64,000 bases of DNA from Hymenobacter citatus (GTDB lineage Bacteria > Bacteroidota > Bacteroidia > Cytophagales > Hymenobacteraceae). Made by a program: the position numbers and the translations under genes. The DNA lies in contig NZ_JACSCY010000013.1 in the NCBI RefSeq assembly GCF_014333615.1, forward strand, positions 92,590 through 156,589, in the 5' to 3' direction. Positions 34,131-41,539 of this stretch are shown here, piece after piece. Within the stretch, counting starts at the first letter, position 1. Each line of letters opens with the position of its first letter. Below the pieces are notes generated by a model, which saw nothing but the letters and a program-made list of their open reading frames with translations, searched no databases and was not told the DNA's origin.

Positions 34131-34513
34131 GGGTAGGAGGGAAGTGGTTTAGCAGTTTGAGTAGTAGAAAGTTAAAAAGCAGGCAAACGGTTTTCGGGAT
34201 GCCCGGTAAGTTGGGTATGGCCGAGGCTAATCGGCTAGCTGCCAAACTTCTAAACAGGTAGGAAAGATACGCGCTGACTAGCCTTAATCGGAAAAAACCG
34301 GTACTTTTGCGCCCGAATTGCGGGGCGCTGTACCTCCACGATGCGTACGTTTAACACCCCGCGAAGGGTAGGATGGCCGCACTGTTCTGGTAGGCGCTGC
34401 GTATACGCTCCGAGCAGTTTACTGCTCAAAGATACCTACCCCGTCCCGCTTTTCGCTCAGATTCTCAACCTCATCAAGATCAGCATAAATGGTGCTGATT
34501 TCATTTTCATACA
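34131..34513. other. Divergent intergenic region with overlapping promoter signals
   Basis: 383 bp between the ABC gene and nusB. TACTTTTG at 34302-34309 (plus) is an exact -7 element and would give nusB a leader of about 200 nt. TATCTTTG on the minus strand at 34427-34434 is also exact and would give the ABC gene a leader of about 290 nt overlapping it. No RNA family is recognised. A 79-codon plus frame (34341-34580) overlaps nusB and is not supported. Confidence 0.5.
34302..34309 (+). promoter_or_regulatory. Promoter -7 element for nusB
   Basis: TACTTTTG, exact TANNTTTG match. It predicts transcription from about 34316 and an unusually long nusB leader. Confidence 0.5.
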
Positions 34514-35701
34514 ATGCTCAACCGACGCACGCTCCGCATTAAAGTCATGCAGGCCCTGTATGCCTACCACCAGGCCGTAGGATCTGATTTTTTGTTGGCA
34601 AATGACCGCATCGCGGAGGCCTTTGCGCCCGATCTGAACTCGCCCGAGCCCCAGGACCGGCGCAAGCTGCAAGGGCAGCGTAAGCTGGCCGAAGTAATCT
34701 TCAAAGAGTGGCACAAAACCGGCAGTGAGCCGGAGCAGCAGCCCGACGATGCCGACGTGCACGAGGCTGTGCGCGATGCCATGAAGTATTACCAGCAGCA
34801 GAAAACCAAGGACGGCAACTTCTACGGCGGCCAGCTGGTGCACAATGCCGAGAGCATTCATGACCAGTATATTCACCTGCTGAACCTACCGGCGGCGCTG
34901 CTGCGGGTGCTGGAAGAGGAGCAGGAGCGCGGCAACCGCCGCTTCACGGCGCCCAAAGATGCTCCGCTGGACACGACCCGCCTAGAGCAAAACCAGGCCG
35001 TGCAAAAGCTCATCAACAACAAGCAGCTGCAAGACCTCACCATCCGGCGCAAGCTGCTCTGGAACGGCGAGGAGGAAATGGAAGCCCTGCGTACCGCCTG
35101 GCGCAACGAAATAAAGCAGGATGCGGAGGTGCTGAGCTACCTGGCAGCCCCGGCCGGCGACTACGCCGCCGACCAGGAGTTTCTGAAATACCTCTACAAA
35201 ACCTATGTGTTCAAAGGCGAGGAGCTGCCGCGCCAGTTGGAAGAGGATGATCTGAACTGGGAGGAAAACCGCCCGGTGGTGAAGAACCTGACGCTGAAGA
35301 CGGTGAAAATGCTGGACGAAGCCGCCGATGAGAACCTAGAGCTAATGTCGTTGTCGGCCAACTGGCAGGACGACAAGGAGTTTGCCCAGACGCTCTATCG
35401 CCATACCTTGGACGAAGACGAGCGCTACGAAAAGCTGATTGCCGAATCGGTGCAGAACTGGGATGTGGAGCGCGTGGCTTTGCTGGATAAGATTATCCTG
35501 AAAATGGCCCTGTGCGAGATGCACCTGTTCCGCAGCATTCCGGTAAAAGTGACCATCAACGAGTACATCGAAATCAGCAAGCTGTATAGCACGCCTAAGA
35601 GCAAGCAGTTCGTGAACGGCATCTTGGACAAGCTGGCGCAGGACCTCACGGCTAGCGGCGCCATCCGCAAGTCGGGTAGGGGCTTGCTTGATAACCAGTA
35701 G
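34514..35701 (+). CDS. nusB: Transcription antitermination factor NusB (long Bacteroidota form)
   Basis: NusB binds boxA RNA with NusE (S10) in rRNA antitermination. The product is 395 residues, far longer than the ~140-residue E. coli protein. The start MLNRRTLRIKVMQALYAYHQA is the NusB N-terminal helix, and the conserved C-terminal part (VERVALLDKIILKMALCEMHLF, IPVKVTINEYIEISKLYSTPKSKQFVNGILDKL) is present. The ~220 residues between are a charged, helical insertion, as in other Bacteroidota. The extension's role is unknown. It is followed after 136 bp by the YtxH gene. Confidence 0.93.
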   Translation: MLNRRTLRIKVMQALYAYHQAVGSDFLLANDRIAEAFAPDLNSPEPQDRRKLQGQRKLAEVIFKEWHKTGSEPEQQPDDADVHEAVRDAMKYYQQQKTKDGNFYGGQLVHNAESIHDQYIHLLNLPAALLRVLEEEQERGNRRFTAPKDAPLDTTRLEQNQAVQKLINNKQLQDLTIRRKLLWNGEEEMEALRTAWRNEIKQDAEVLSYLAAPAGDYAADQEFLKYLYKTYVFKGEELPRQLEEDDLNWEENRPVVKNLTLKTVKMLDEAADENLELMSLSANWQDDKEFAQTLYRHTLDEDERYEKLIAESVQNWDVERVALLDKIILKMALCEMHLFRSIPVKVTINEYIEISKLYSTPKSKQFVNGILDKLAQDLTASGAIRKSGRGLLDNQ

Positions 35702-35837
35702 ATTCTGTCTGAAAGGGCGAAAAAAGCGAGAAGCGCACGTTTTTTGTCTCAATCCCATCGTTAAGTTTACGTTTTTCGTACCAACAGGAAACAAAACGCC
35801 GCTTTTTCCACCCTTCTACTCCAACTCCTCACCTAAT

Positions 35838-36149
35838 ATGAGCAGCAAAACCACCACTGGTATTCTGTGCTTTGCCGGCGGTGCCCTCACCGGCGCCGTA
35901 TTTGGTATACTATACGCCCCCGAGAAAGGCCGCGAGGTGCGCAGCTGGTTTAGCTACCAGCTGGAGCGCTACCGCGAAACCCTGGCCGACCTCACCGAAA
36001 ACCTGGTGACCAGCCGGGTAGACGCCGGCCCAATGTCGGCCAAATCGGAAGGCCAGCGCGTGATTCAGGACGCCAAAACCAAAGCCGAACAGCTGCTCGG
36101 CGACGTCGACCAGCTGATCAACCAAATCAACTCGCGCAAAACGATTTAA
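35838..36149 (+). CDS. YtxH domain-containing protein
   Basis: 103 residues. A short hydrophobic helix (about 9-26, GILCFAGGALTGAVFGILYAP) is followed by the typical YtxH sequence APEKGREVRSW and a charged helix to the end. YtxH proteins are small membrane-attached proteins linked with general stress in Firmicutes; their activity is unknown. The start is the ATG at 35838, since the 50 upstream in-frame codons have no YtxH character. A symmetric hairpin follows 15 bp after the stop. Confidence 0.88.
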   Translation: MSSKTTTGILCFAGGALTGAVFGILYAPEKGREVRSWFSYQLERYRETLADLTENLVTSRVDAGPMSAKSEGQRVIQDAKTKAEQLLGDVDQLINQINSRKTI

Positions 36150-36164
36150 GCGCCCTACCCTGCA

Positions 36165-36234
36165 AAAGGAGCGGATGAAGGAATGAGAAACCGGTACTAG
36201 TGTCCGCCTTCCTCGTTCCTTCATCCGCTCCTTT
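36165..36234. terminator. Inverted repeat / terminator after the YtxH gene
   Basis: AAAGGAGCGGATGAAGGAA and its complement (36165-36182, 36216-36234) with a loop of about 33 nt. It resembles the composite arms of the other repeats but has an unrelated sequence. Confidence 0.7.
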
Positions 36235-36341
36235 GTTTCTTTGTGTCTACCCCTAACCAGGTAGGCTCTCCGGCCAACCACCGGCCGGCCTAGCAGCTTG
36301 CCGGGCCGCGTGCTCTACCTACGCTAATCTACCCTTCTCTA

Positions 36342-37343
36342 ATGCACACTGTCACTCTTATCCCTGGCGACGGGATTGGTCCCGAAATCACGAAAGCCGT
36401 AACCGATATTTTCGCGGCGGCGCAGGTTCCCGTTACCTGGGAAGAGCACAACGCCGGCCTGACGTCCTTCGAGGCCTCAGGTGAGCTGCTGCCCCAGGCT
36501 CTGCTCGACTCGCTGGACAAAACCCGCGTGGCCCTGAAGGGCCCGCTCACCACGCCGGTAGGCAAGGGTTTTCGGAGCATCAATATCATGCTGCGCCAGA
36601 AGTACAACCTGTACCAGAACGTGCGCCCGGCCCAAACCACGCCTGGCATTAAGTCGCGCTATGAAAACGTGGACCTGGTGCTGTTCCGAGAGAATACCGA
36701 GGGGTTGTACTCGGGTCTGGAGTATTACGATGACCGCCTGGGTATTGCTGATTCCATCTCGCGCGTAACGGTAGAGGGCTGCCACAAGATTGTGCGCGCG
36801 GCCTTTGCTTACGCCGACAAACACGGCCGCAAGAAGGTGACGCTGGCGCACAAAGCCAACATTCTGAAACTGGCTGGCAAGCTGATGCTGGATGCTGGCA
36901 AGGAAATTTCTGCCGAGTACCCGCACATCACGTACGAAGACAAAATCATCGACAACATGTGCATGCAGCTGGTTATCCGGCCCGAGCAGTTCGATGTAGT
37001 GGTAACCACCAACTTGTTTGGTGATATTCTCTCCGACCTGTGTGCTGGCCTGGTAGGCGGCCTAGGCGTGGTGGTAGGCGCCAACATCGGCGACGATGCA
37101 GCCATCTTCGAAGCCGTGCACGGCTCAGCCCCCGACATTGCCGGCCAAGGTAAAGCCAACCCTACTGCTTTGCTGCGCTCTGCTCTGATGATGCTGCACC
37201 ACCTAGGCGAGAAAGATCATGCTGCCCGCATCGAAAATGCGCTGAACAAAACTCTGCAAGAGCCCGAAAAGCTAACCGGCGACCTGGGTGGCAAGGCTTC
37301 CACCAGCGAGTTTGCACAAGCTATTATTGACAATCTGGCGTAA
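36342..37343 (+). CDS. Isocitrate dehydrogenase, NAD-IDH (IDH3-like) type
   Basis: 333-residue member of the isocitrate/isopropylmalate dehydrogenase family. It begins VTLIPGDGIGPEIT. The substrate region SINIMLRQKYNLYQNVRP, the RYENVDLVLFRENTEGLYSGLEY segment and the cofactor-side HGSAPDIAGQGKANPTALL match IDH3-type enzymes more than LeuB, which lacks the ENTEGLYSG segment. Oxidises isocitrate to 2-oxoglutarate in the TCA cycle. NAD is more likely than NADP from the HGSAPDIAG loop, but this needs checking. A single gene, full length; no neighbouring leucine genes are present. Confidence 0.9.
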   Translation: MHTVTLIPGDGIGPEITKAVTDIFAAAQVPVTWEEHNAGLTSFEASGELLPQALLDSLDKTRVALKGPLTTPVGKGFRSINIMLRQKYNLYQNVRPAQTTPGIKSRYENVDLVLFRENTEGLYSGLEYYDDRLGIADSISRVTVEGCHKIVRAAFAYADKHGRKKVTLAHKANILKLAGKLMLDAGKEISAEYPHITYEDKIIDNMCMQLVIRPEQFDVVVTTNLFGDILSDLCAGLVGGLGVVVGANIGDDAAIFEAVHGSAPDIAGQGKANPTALLRSALMMLHHLGEKDHAARIENALNKTLQEPEKLTGDLGGKASTSEFAQAIIDNLA

Positions 37344-37398
37344 GCATACGCGGCTTTCGCTGGTGCTGGCACGGATGTCAAATGCCAGAAGAAAGTCG

Positions 37399-37406
37399 TA
37401 ATTTTG
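37399..37406 (+). promoter_or_regulatory. Promoter -7 element for the DUF1573 gene
   Basis: TAATTTTG matches TANNTTTG exactly, 47 bp before the ATG at 37454. No -33 TTG at the right spacing. Confidence 0.5.
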
Positions 37407-37453
37407 GTTTCACACCCATTTTGTAAGCTGCGCAGCAGCTGTTATTTACCTGT

Positions 37454-37978
37454 ATGAAACGCACTTTTTTTTCAACTGCGCTGCTGGCCGCTACCCTGCT
37501 GATGGGAGCTTGCAGCCAGGACAAGCCGGCTGAGGTAGGCACCGAGGGTATGAATGCCGCCGCCGCCGATGCCAACGCTGCCGCCAACCCCACCGTGGAC
37601 AACCCCAACGTGATGGGCGAAACGGAAGCACCTAACCCCAACGCGCCGGTAATGACTTTCACGGAGCAAGAGTTTGACTTCGGTGACATCAAGCCCGGCG
37701 ACGTGGTGAAGCACACGTTTGAATTCACCAACACTGGTAAAACGCCGTTGGTGATTGAGAATGCCCAGGCTAGCTGCGGCTGCACCACGCCAGAGTGGAC
37801 CAAAGAGCCTGTAGCGCCCGGCGCCAAAGGCACCATGCAAGTGCAATTTGACAGCCACGGCAAAACCGGCATGCAGAACAAGCAGGTAGCAGTTCGCGCC
37901 AACACCCAGCCTAGCATCACCCAGATTGCCATCAAAGCCAACATTTTGTCTGACGGCGCTAACGGTCCGGTGCGCTAG
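37454..37978 (+). CDS. DUF1573 family lipoprotein
   Basis: 174 residues, exported lipoprotein (LLMGAC, Cys20). A low-complexity Asn/Ala linker (about 32-60) precedes a DUF1573 Ig-like beta-sandwich: FDFGDIKPGDVVKHTFEFTNTGKTPLVIENAQASCGCTTPEW and GKTGMQNKQVAVRANTQP. The CGC motif in ASCGCTTP is characteristic. DUF1573 proteins are abundant in Bacteroidota and of unknown function. The next gene, yajC, is 121 bp downstream after a hairpin; the DUF1573-yajC order is common in this phylum. Confidence 0.93.
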   Translation: MKRTFFSTALLAATLLMGACSQDKPAEVGTEGMNAAAADANAAANPTVDNPNVMGETEAPNPNAPVMTFTEQEFDFGDIKPGDVVKHTFEFTNTGKTPLVIENAQASCGCTTPEWTKEPVAPGAKGTMQVQFDSHGKTGMQNKQVAVRANTQPSITQIAIKANILSDGANGPVR

Positions 37979-38000
37979 TCGTTTTTGTGGCGCACTGGTG

Positions 38001-38060
38001 CGGGAAGCCGTCTGGGCGGACAGGTGCGTATAGCGTACCTCTACCCCGGGCGGCTTCCCG
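38001..38060 (+). terminator. Hairpin between DUF1573 gene and yajC
   Basis: CGGGAAGCCG (38001-38010) and CGGCTTCCCG (38051-38060) pair around a 40-nt loop that contains a smaller stem. The following TTCATTTGGG makes termination weak. Confidence 0.55.
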
Positions 38061-38099
38061 TTCATTTGGGCGTCTTTCTCCTTTTTTGATTTCTTTTCT

Positions 38100-38387
38100 A
38101 TGCTACTCACTCTTCTACTCCAAGCTCCCGGTGGCGGGGGCATGACCCAATTTCTGCTGCTGGGTGCCATGTTTGTGGTGCTGTATTTCTTCATGATTCG
38201 GCCCCAGCAGAAGCGGGCCAAGGAGGCCAAAATCCTGCGCGACTCTCTCACGAAAGGCGCTAACATAGTAACCATTGGAGGCCTGCATGGCAAAATTGTA
38301 GACGTAGCTGAAAATTCTGTCGTAGTAGAAGTCGACAAAGGCACTCGCCTGACATTTGACCGCACGGCTATTGCCCGGCAGCTGTAG
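38100..38387 (+). CDS. yajC: Preprotein translocase subunit YajC
   Basis: 95 residues, one transmembrane helix (about 16-34, TQFLLLGAMFVVLYFFM) followed by IRPQQKRAKEAKILRDSLTKGANIVTIGGLHGKIVDV, the invariant YajC segment. YajC joins SecDF in the accessory Sec translocon at the inner membrane. secD/secF are not in the window. The start is ATG 38100. It is followed by a long repeat and then the YbbR-like gene. Confidence 0.96.
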   Translation: MLLTLLLQAPGGGGMTQFLLLGAMFVVLYFFMIRPQQKRAKEAKILRDSLTKGANIVTIGGLHGKIVDVAENSVVVEVDKGTRLTFDRTAIARQL

Positions 38388-38405
38388 ATAGTGCTAATTG
38401 TTGGT

Positions 38406-38524
38406 GAAATACGTTTGTCATCCTGAGCTTGCGAAGGACCTTTTCACGACTGAACGAGTCGTTGGGACATCAATCGTTCAACGTGAAAAGGTCCTTCGCA
38501 AGCTCAGGATGACAAACGTATTTC
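38406..38524. repeat. REP-like inverted repeat, copy 4
   Basis: GAAATACGTTT, then GTCATCCTGAGCTTGCGAAGG and ACCTTTTCACG on the left; the right side is exactly complementary over 43 bp. The loop is about 33 nt. It lies between yajC and the YbbR-like gene, both on the plus strand. Outer GTGAAATGG arms are nearly absent. Confidence 0.95.
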
Positions 38525-38551
38525 AATCGCAACCACTAACTAAAAACCATC

Positions 38552-39517
38552 TTGAAAACATCCCGCCCGCAACGTCTGCTGTTCTGGTTTGCCCGACCTT
38601 TCTATGGGTCGGAGCAGGGCTATTGGCGGCCGGTGCTGGTGTGTTTTCTAGCGGCTTCTACCATTTGGCTGCTCAATGCGCTCAATAAAACCTACACCAC
38701 GCGCATTTCTTACCCCGTGGAGTGGGTGTATGATGCGGCTCGCTACGTGCCCGTGCAAGAGCTACCCCCGGAGGTAGCCGTGAATGTGACGGGTAGGGGC
38801 TGGAAGCTATTGCGCAAGAATATCATGCCCGATGTGCGTCCTGCCGAAGTACGCCTGACGCGCCTTCCTAGCCAGCGCTATGTACTGTCATCGGCCTTGC
38901 GGCCGGCTCTGCAAAATGCTATGGATGGCTTGCAACTCAACTATCTGCTCAGCGACACACTTTGGATTGAGTTCGATAAACTAGTGCGGCGACGCGTACC
39001 GCTCACCCTCAGCCGGGCCGCCGACGGCTCGGCACTACCCTATGCAGCGCAGTTTGAGCCGGCTAGCATTCTCTTTGAGGGGCCAGCCAGCATTGTGAAT
39101 GCACTGGCGAGTCCCTACCCCGTGCACCTACCACAGGCGCCAGCGGGTAGCAGCTCGGGCAGTATCAGTGTCCCTATTGGCGGGCCGGAAATGGTGAAAA
39201 TCAACGTGCGTGATGTGCGTGTGCGTCTGCGCCCCCGGCCTGTCGTTACTGTACCGGTGTGGACTACCCCTGAACTGCGCGATTTTCCGGCGCAGCGGCG
39301 GTTTCGGTTGCAGCCAGCCACGGTGCAGGTGCAGCTACAGAGCTTTCCGGAAGATACAGCCGCCCTCGACCTGCAACGCCTGCGCGTGGCCTTATACTTT
39401 GGACAGCTTGTAGGGCCCGACTCCGTGCTGACGCCTATGCTGGTAGAGACGCCAGAACAGGCACGCGGGGCACGCATCGTTACGTCGCAGGTGAAAGTAT
39501 CGATGGTACACGAATGA
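38552..39517 (+). CDS. YbbR-like domain protein
   Basis: 321 residues: one N-terminal transmembrane helix (about 27-44) and a periplasmic part with YbbR-like beta domains (for example VAVNVTGRGWKLL, VPLTLSRAADG, FEPASILFEGPASIVNAL). YbbR proteins in other phyla (CdaR) regulate cyclic-di-AMP synthase, but no cdaA is nearby here. In Bacteroidota the gene usually precedes coaE, as here: the stop overlaps the coaE start by 4 bp (ATGA). The start is TTG 38552, as no ATG or GTG gives a complete N-terminus. The real function is unknown. Confidence 0.85.
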   Translation: MKTSRPQRLLFWFARPFYGSEQGYWRPVLVCFLAASTIWLLNALNKTYTTRISYPVEWVYDAARYVPVQELPPEVAVNVTGRGWKLLRKNIMPDVRPAEVRLTRLPSQRYVLSSALRPALQNAMDGLQLNYLLSDTLWIEFDKLVRRRVPLTLSRAADGSALPYAAQFEPASILFEGPASIVNALASPYPVHLPQAPAGSSSGSISVPIGGPEMVKINVRDVRVRLRPRPVVTVPVWTTPELRDFPAQRRFRLQPATVQVQLQSFPEDTAALDLQRLRVALYFGQLVGPDSVLTPMLVETPEQARGARIVTSQVKVSMVHE

Positions 39518-40110
39518 AAAAGATTGGAATTACCGGCGGCATTGGGTCCGGTAAAAGCGTGGTGTGCCGCTTGTTTCAGGTATTGGGCGTGCCCGTGTAC
39601 GATTCGGATGCGCGGGCCAAATGGGTGATGGCCCACGATGTAGCTCTGCGAGCGGAGCTACAAGCGGCCTTTGGAGCGGCTACCTTCGATGCCCACGGCC
39701 AGCTCGACCGTCCCTACCTGGCCCGGCTAGCTTTCCACGATCCTGCCCAGCTTGCTCACCTCAATGCCCTGGTGCACCCCCACGTGGGCCGCGACTTCGC
39801 GGAGTGGGTAGCCAAGCAAGCCCAGGCCGGCCATGCGTACGTGCTTAAAGAAGCGGCGCTGTTGTACGAGTCGGGTGCCTACCAGCAACTCGACCGGATT
39901 ATTACGGTGTTTGCCCCGCAGCCCATCCGCGAAGCCCGCGTGCTACGCCGCGACCCGCACCGCACCGCCCAGGATGTGCAGGCCATCATCAGCAAGCAGC
40001 TCAGCGAGGAAGAAAAGCTGCAACGCGCCGATTTTGTGGTGTATAATGATGACCAGCAGTTGCTTATCCCGCAGGTGCTGAGGGTGAATAGTGAAGTGGT
40101 GAAATTGTGA
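39514..40110 (+). CDS. coaE: Dephospho-CoA kinase
   Basis: Final step of CoA synthesis: ATP-dependent phosphorylation of dephospho-CoA. 198 residues, full length. P-loop GGIGSGKS (residues 8-15), DSDARAKWVM (CoA/lid contact), HPHVGRDFAEW and EAALLYESGAY are family motifs. The ATG overlaps the YbbR-like stop, so the two are translationally coupled. The last residues SEVVKL and the TGA stop are encoded by the left arm of the repeat at 40091, so the insertion has replaced the original 3' end. PanC and PanD in the same window serve the same pathway but are 30 kb away. Confidence 0.97.
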   Translation: MKKIGITGGIGSGKSVVCRLFQVLGVPVYDSDARAKWVMAHDVALRAELQAAFGAATFDAHGQLDRPYLARLAFHDPAQLAHLNALVHPHVGRDFAEWVAKQAQAGHAYVLKEAALLYESGAYQQLDRIITVFAPQPIREARVLRRDPHRTAQDVQAIISKQLSEEEKLQRADFVVYNDDQQLLIPQVLRVNSEVVKL

Positions 40111-40287
40111 GTAGTGAGATAGTGAGTGCACAAGCAGCTGTCCTCCTGAGTGGAGCGAAGGACCTTATCACATGAGAACGATAATCGTAACAACGACTCG
40201 TTCAAACGTAAAAGGTCCTTCGCTCCACTCAGGAGGACAGCTGCTTGTGCACTCACTATCTCACTACTCACAATTTCACCACTTCAC
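40091..40287. repeat. REP-like long inverted repeat, copy 5 (76-bp perfect arms)
   Basis: Arms 40091-40166 and 40212-40287 are perfectly complementary over 76 bp with a centre of about 45 nt. The core reads GTCCTCCTGAG where other copies have GTCATCCTGAG, and the change is present in both arms. The left arm encodes the end of CoaE; the right arm ends 3 bp before the convergent GNAT gene stop. Confidence 0.97.
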
Positions 40288-40290
40288 CAC

Positions 40291-41469
40291 TCACCTAATG
40301 ATCGGGCACCGCTCAAAGGGGCGGGTTTCGTCGAAAAGTAGACGGTAAGTGACGTGGGTTTTCACGATGCGGGCGCCAATAGAGCGGCACACAGCCATCA
40401 TGCGGGGATTGAAGTCCCCAATCCAGTTCATTTCCAGGCTGGTATAACCGGCCTTCTGATACACGGACTGTGCCCGGTAAATCATAGCCGACTCGGCGCC
40501 TTTGCCTTGGTGCTCGGGTACTACCCCAAAAATAACCCCAAAGGCCTTTTTAGGCTGGCGGCGTTGGTACTGGTACTTTTCCCACAGAAAGCGCAACTTG
40601 CCTAGCGTATCCAGCTTACGACCCACGTGCTTGAAAATCTGGTTCAGCTCGGGTAGGGAGATGAAAAAGCCCACGGCCTCGTCGCGGTAGTAGATAAACC
40701 ACAGCAGGCGCTCATCCAGCACGGGTTTCATCTCGCGCACAATATTGCGCGCCTGCTCCAGAGACATATCGCTCACGCCGGAATGGCGCGCCCAGGCCAG
40801 GGAGTACACGTGGTGAAAATCACGCGCCAGCTTTTCCGGGTCGCTGGCGTTGGCGTAGGCAAAGCGATATTCGGGCTCTTCGCGGGCGTAGCGGTCTGCT
40901 ACCTTGGCAAAGTTGGGGTGTAGCTTGATATCCGTCGGAATATCGTAGGTATACTGCTTGAAGTACACCTGAAACCCATATTGCTCAAAAAGTTGCTGGT
41001 AGTAGGGCGGATGGTAGAACATCCCGTAGTTGGGCTCCGTGAAGCCATCCACAAGCAGGCCCCAGAACCGGTCCCGCTCACCAAAGTTGATAGGGCCATC
41101 CATCGCCGCCATGCCGCGGGCCTCCAGCCAAGTACGGCAGGCATCGAAAAGCGTGACAGCCGCCTGCTGATCATCAATACATTCAAAGAAACCCATGCCG
41201 CCCACGGGCAGGTTGGGTATTTCCTGGGGTAGGGCAGTGTTGATGAAAGCGGCTACCCGTCCAATAGCGGTACCAGCATCGTTGGTCAGGATCCAACGCA
41301 CAACTTCGCCTTTGCCTTCGCGTAGCAAGCGGTTTTTCTGCGGACTAAAGACTGCTTCAATCTCATGATCAAGCGGTGAAATCCACTCCGGGTACTGCTG
41401 ATACAGGCGGGTAGGCACATCCAGAAACTGACGTATCTGCTGCGAGTTGTGTACTTCAAATAAAGGCAT
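40291..41469 (-). CDS. GNAT family acetyltransferase-like protein
   Basis: 392 residues. The N-terminal ~200 residues (starting MPLFEVHNSQQIRQFLDVPTRLY) and the C-terminal GNAT fold (KAFGVIFGVVPEHQGKGAESAMIYRA, then YTSLEMNWIGDFNPRMMAVCRSIGARIVKTHVTYR) match a long GNAT-type family of conserved unknown proteins in Bacteroidota and other groups. The acetyl-CoA loop HQGKGA is present. The substrate is unknown. The start is the ATG at 41469; the 81 additional upstream codons overlap the membrane protein gene and lack conservation signs. The stop abuts the repeat at 40091-40287. Confidence 0.88.
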   Translation of the reverse strand: MPLFEVHNSQQIRQFLDVPTRLYQQYPEWISPLDHEIEAVFSPQKNRLLREGKGEVVRWILTNDAGTAIGRVAAFINTALPQEIPNLPVGGMGFFECIDDQQAAVTLFDACRTWLEARGMAAMDGPINFGERDRFWGLLVDGFTEPNYGMFYHPPYYQQLFEQYGFQVYFKQYTYDIPTDIKLHPNFAKVADRYAREEPEYRFAYANASDPEKLARDFHHVYSLAWARHSGVSDMSLEQARNIVREMKPVLDERLLWFIYYRDEAVGFFISLPELNQIFKHVGRKLDTLGKLRFLWEKYQYQRRQPKKAFGVIFGVVPEHQGKGAESAMIYRAQSVYQKAGYTSLEMNWIGDFNPRMMAVCRSIGARIVKTHVTYRLLFDETRPFERCPIIR

Positions 41470-41539
41470 CGGCAAAGAAACTAGCGGAAAACGTGCGAGT
41501 AGAGCAGGCTTTTGGGAAACAAAGATCGGAAGGAAAGGC

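Noticed and set aside
34341..34580. 79-codon plus-strand frame before nusB
   Set aside because: It overlaps the nusB start in another frame and its composition (many Cys, Arg, Ser) looks random.
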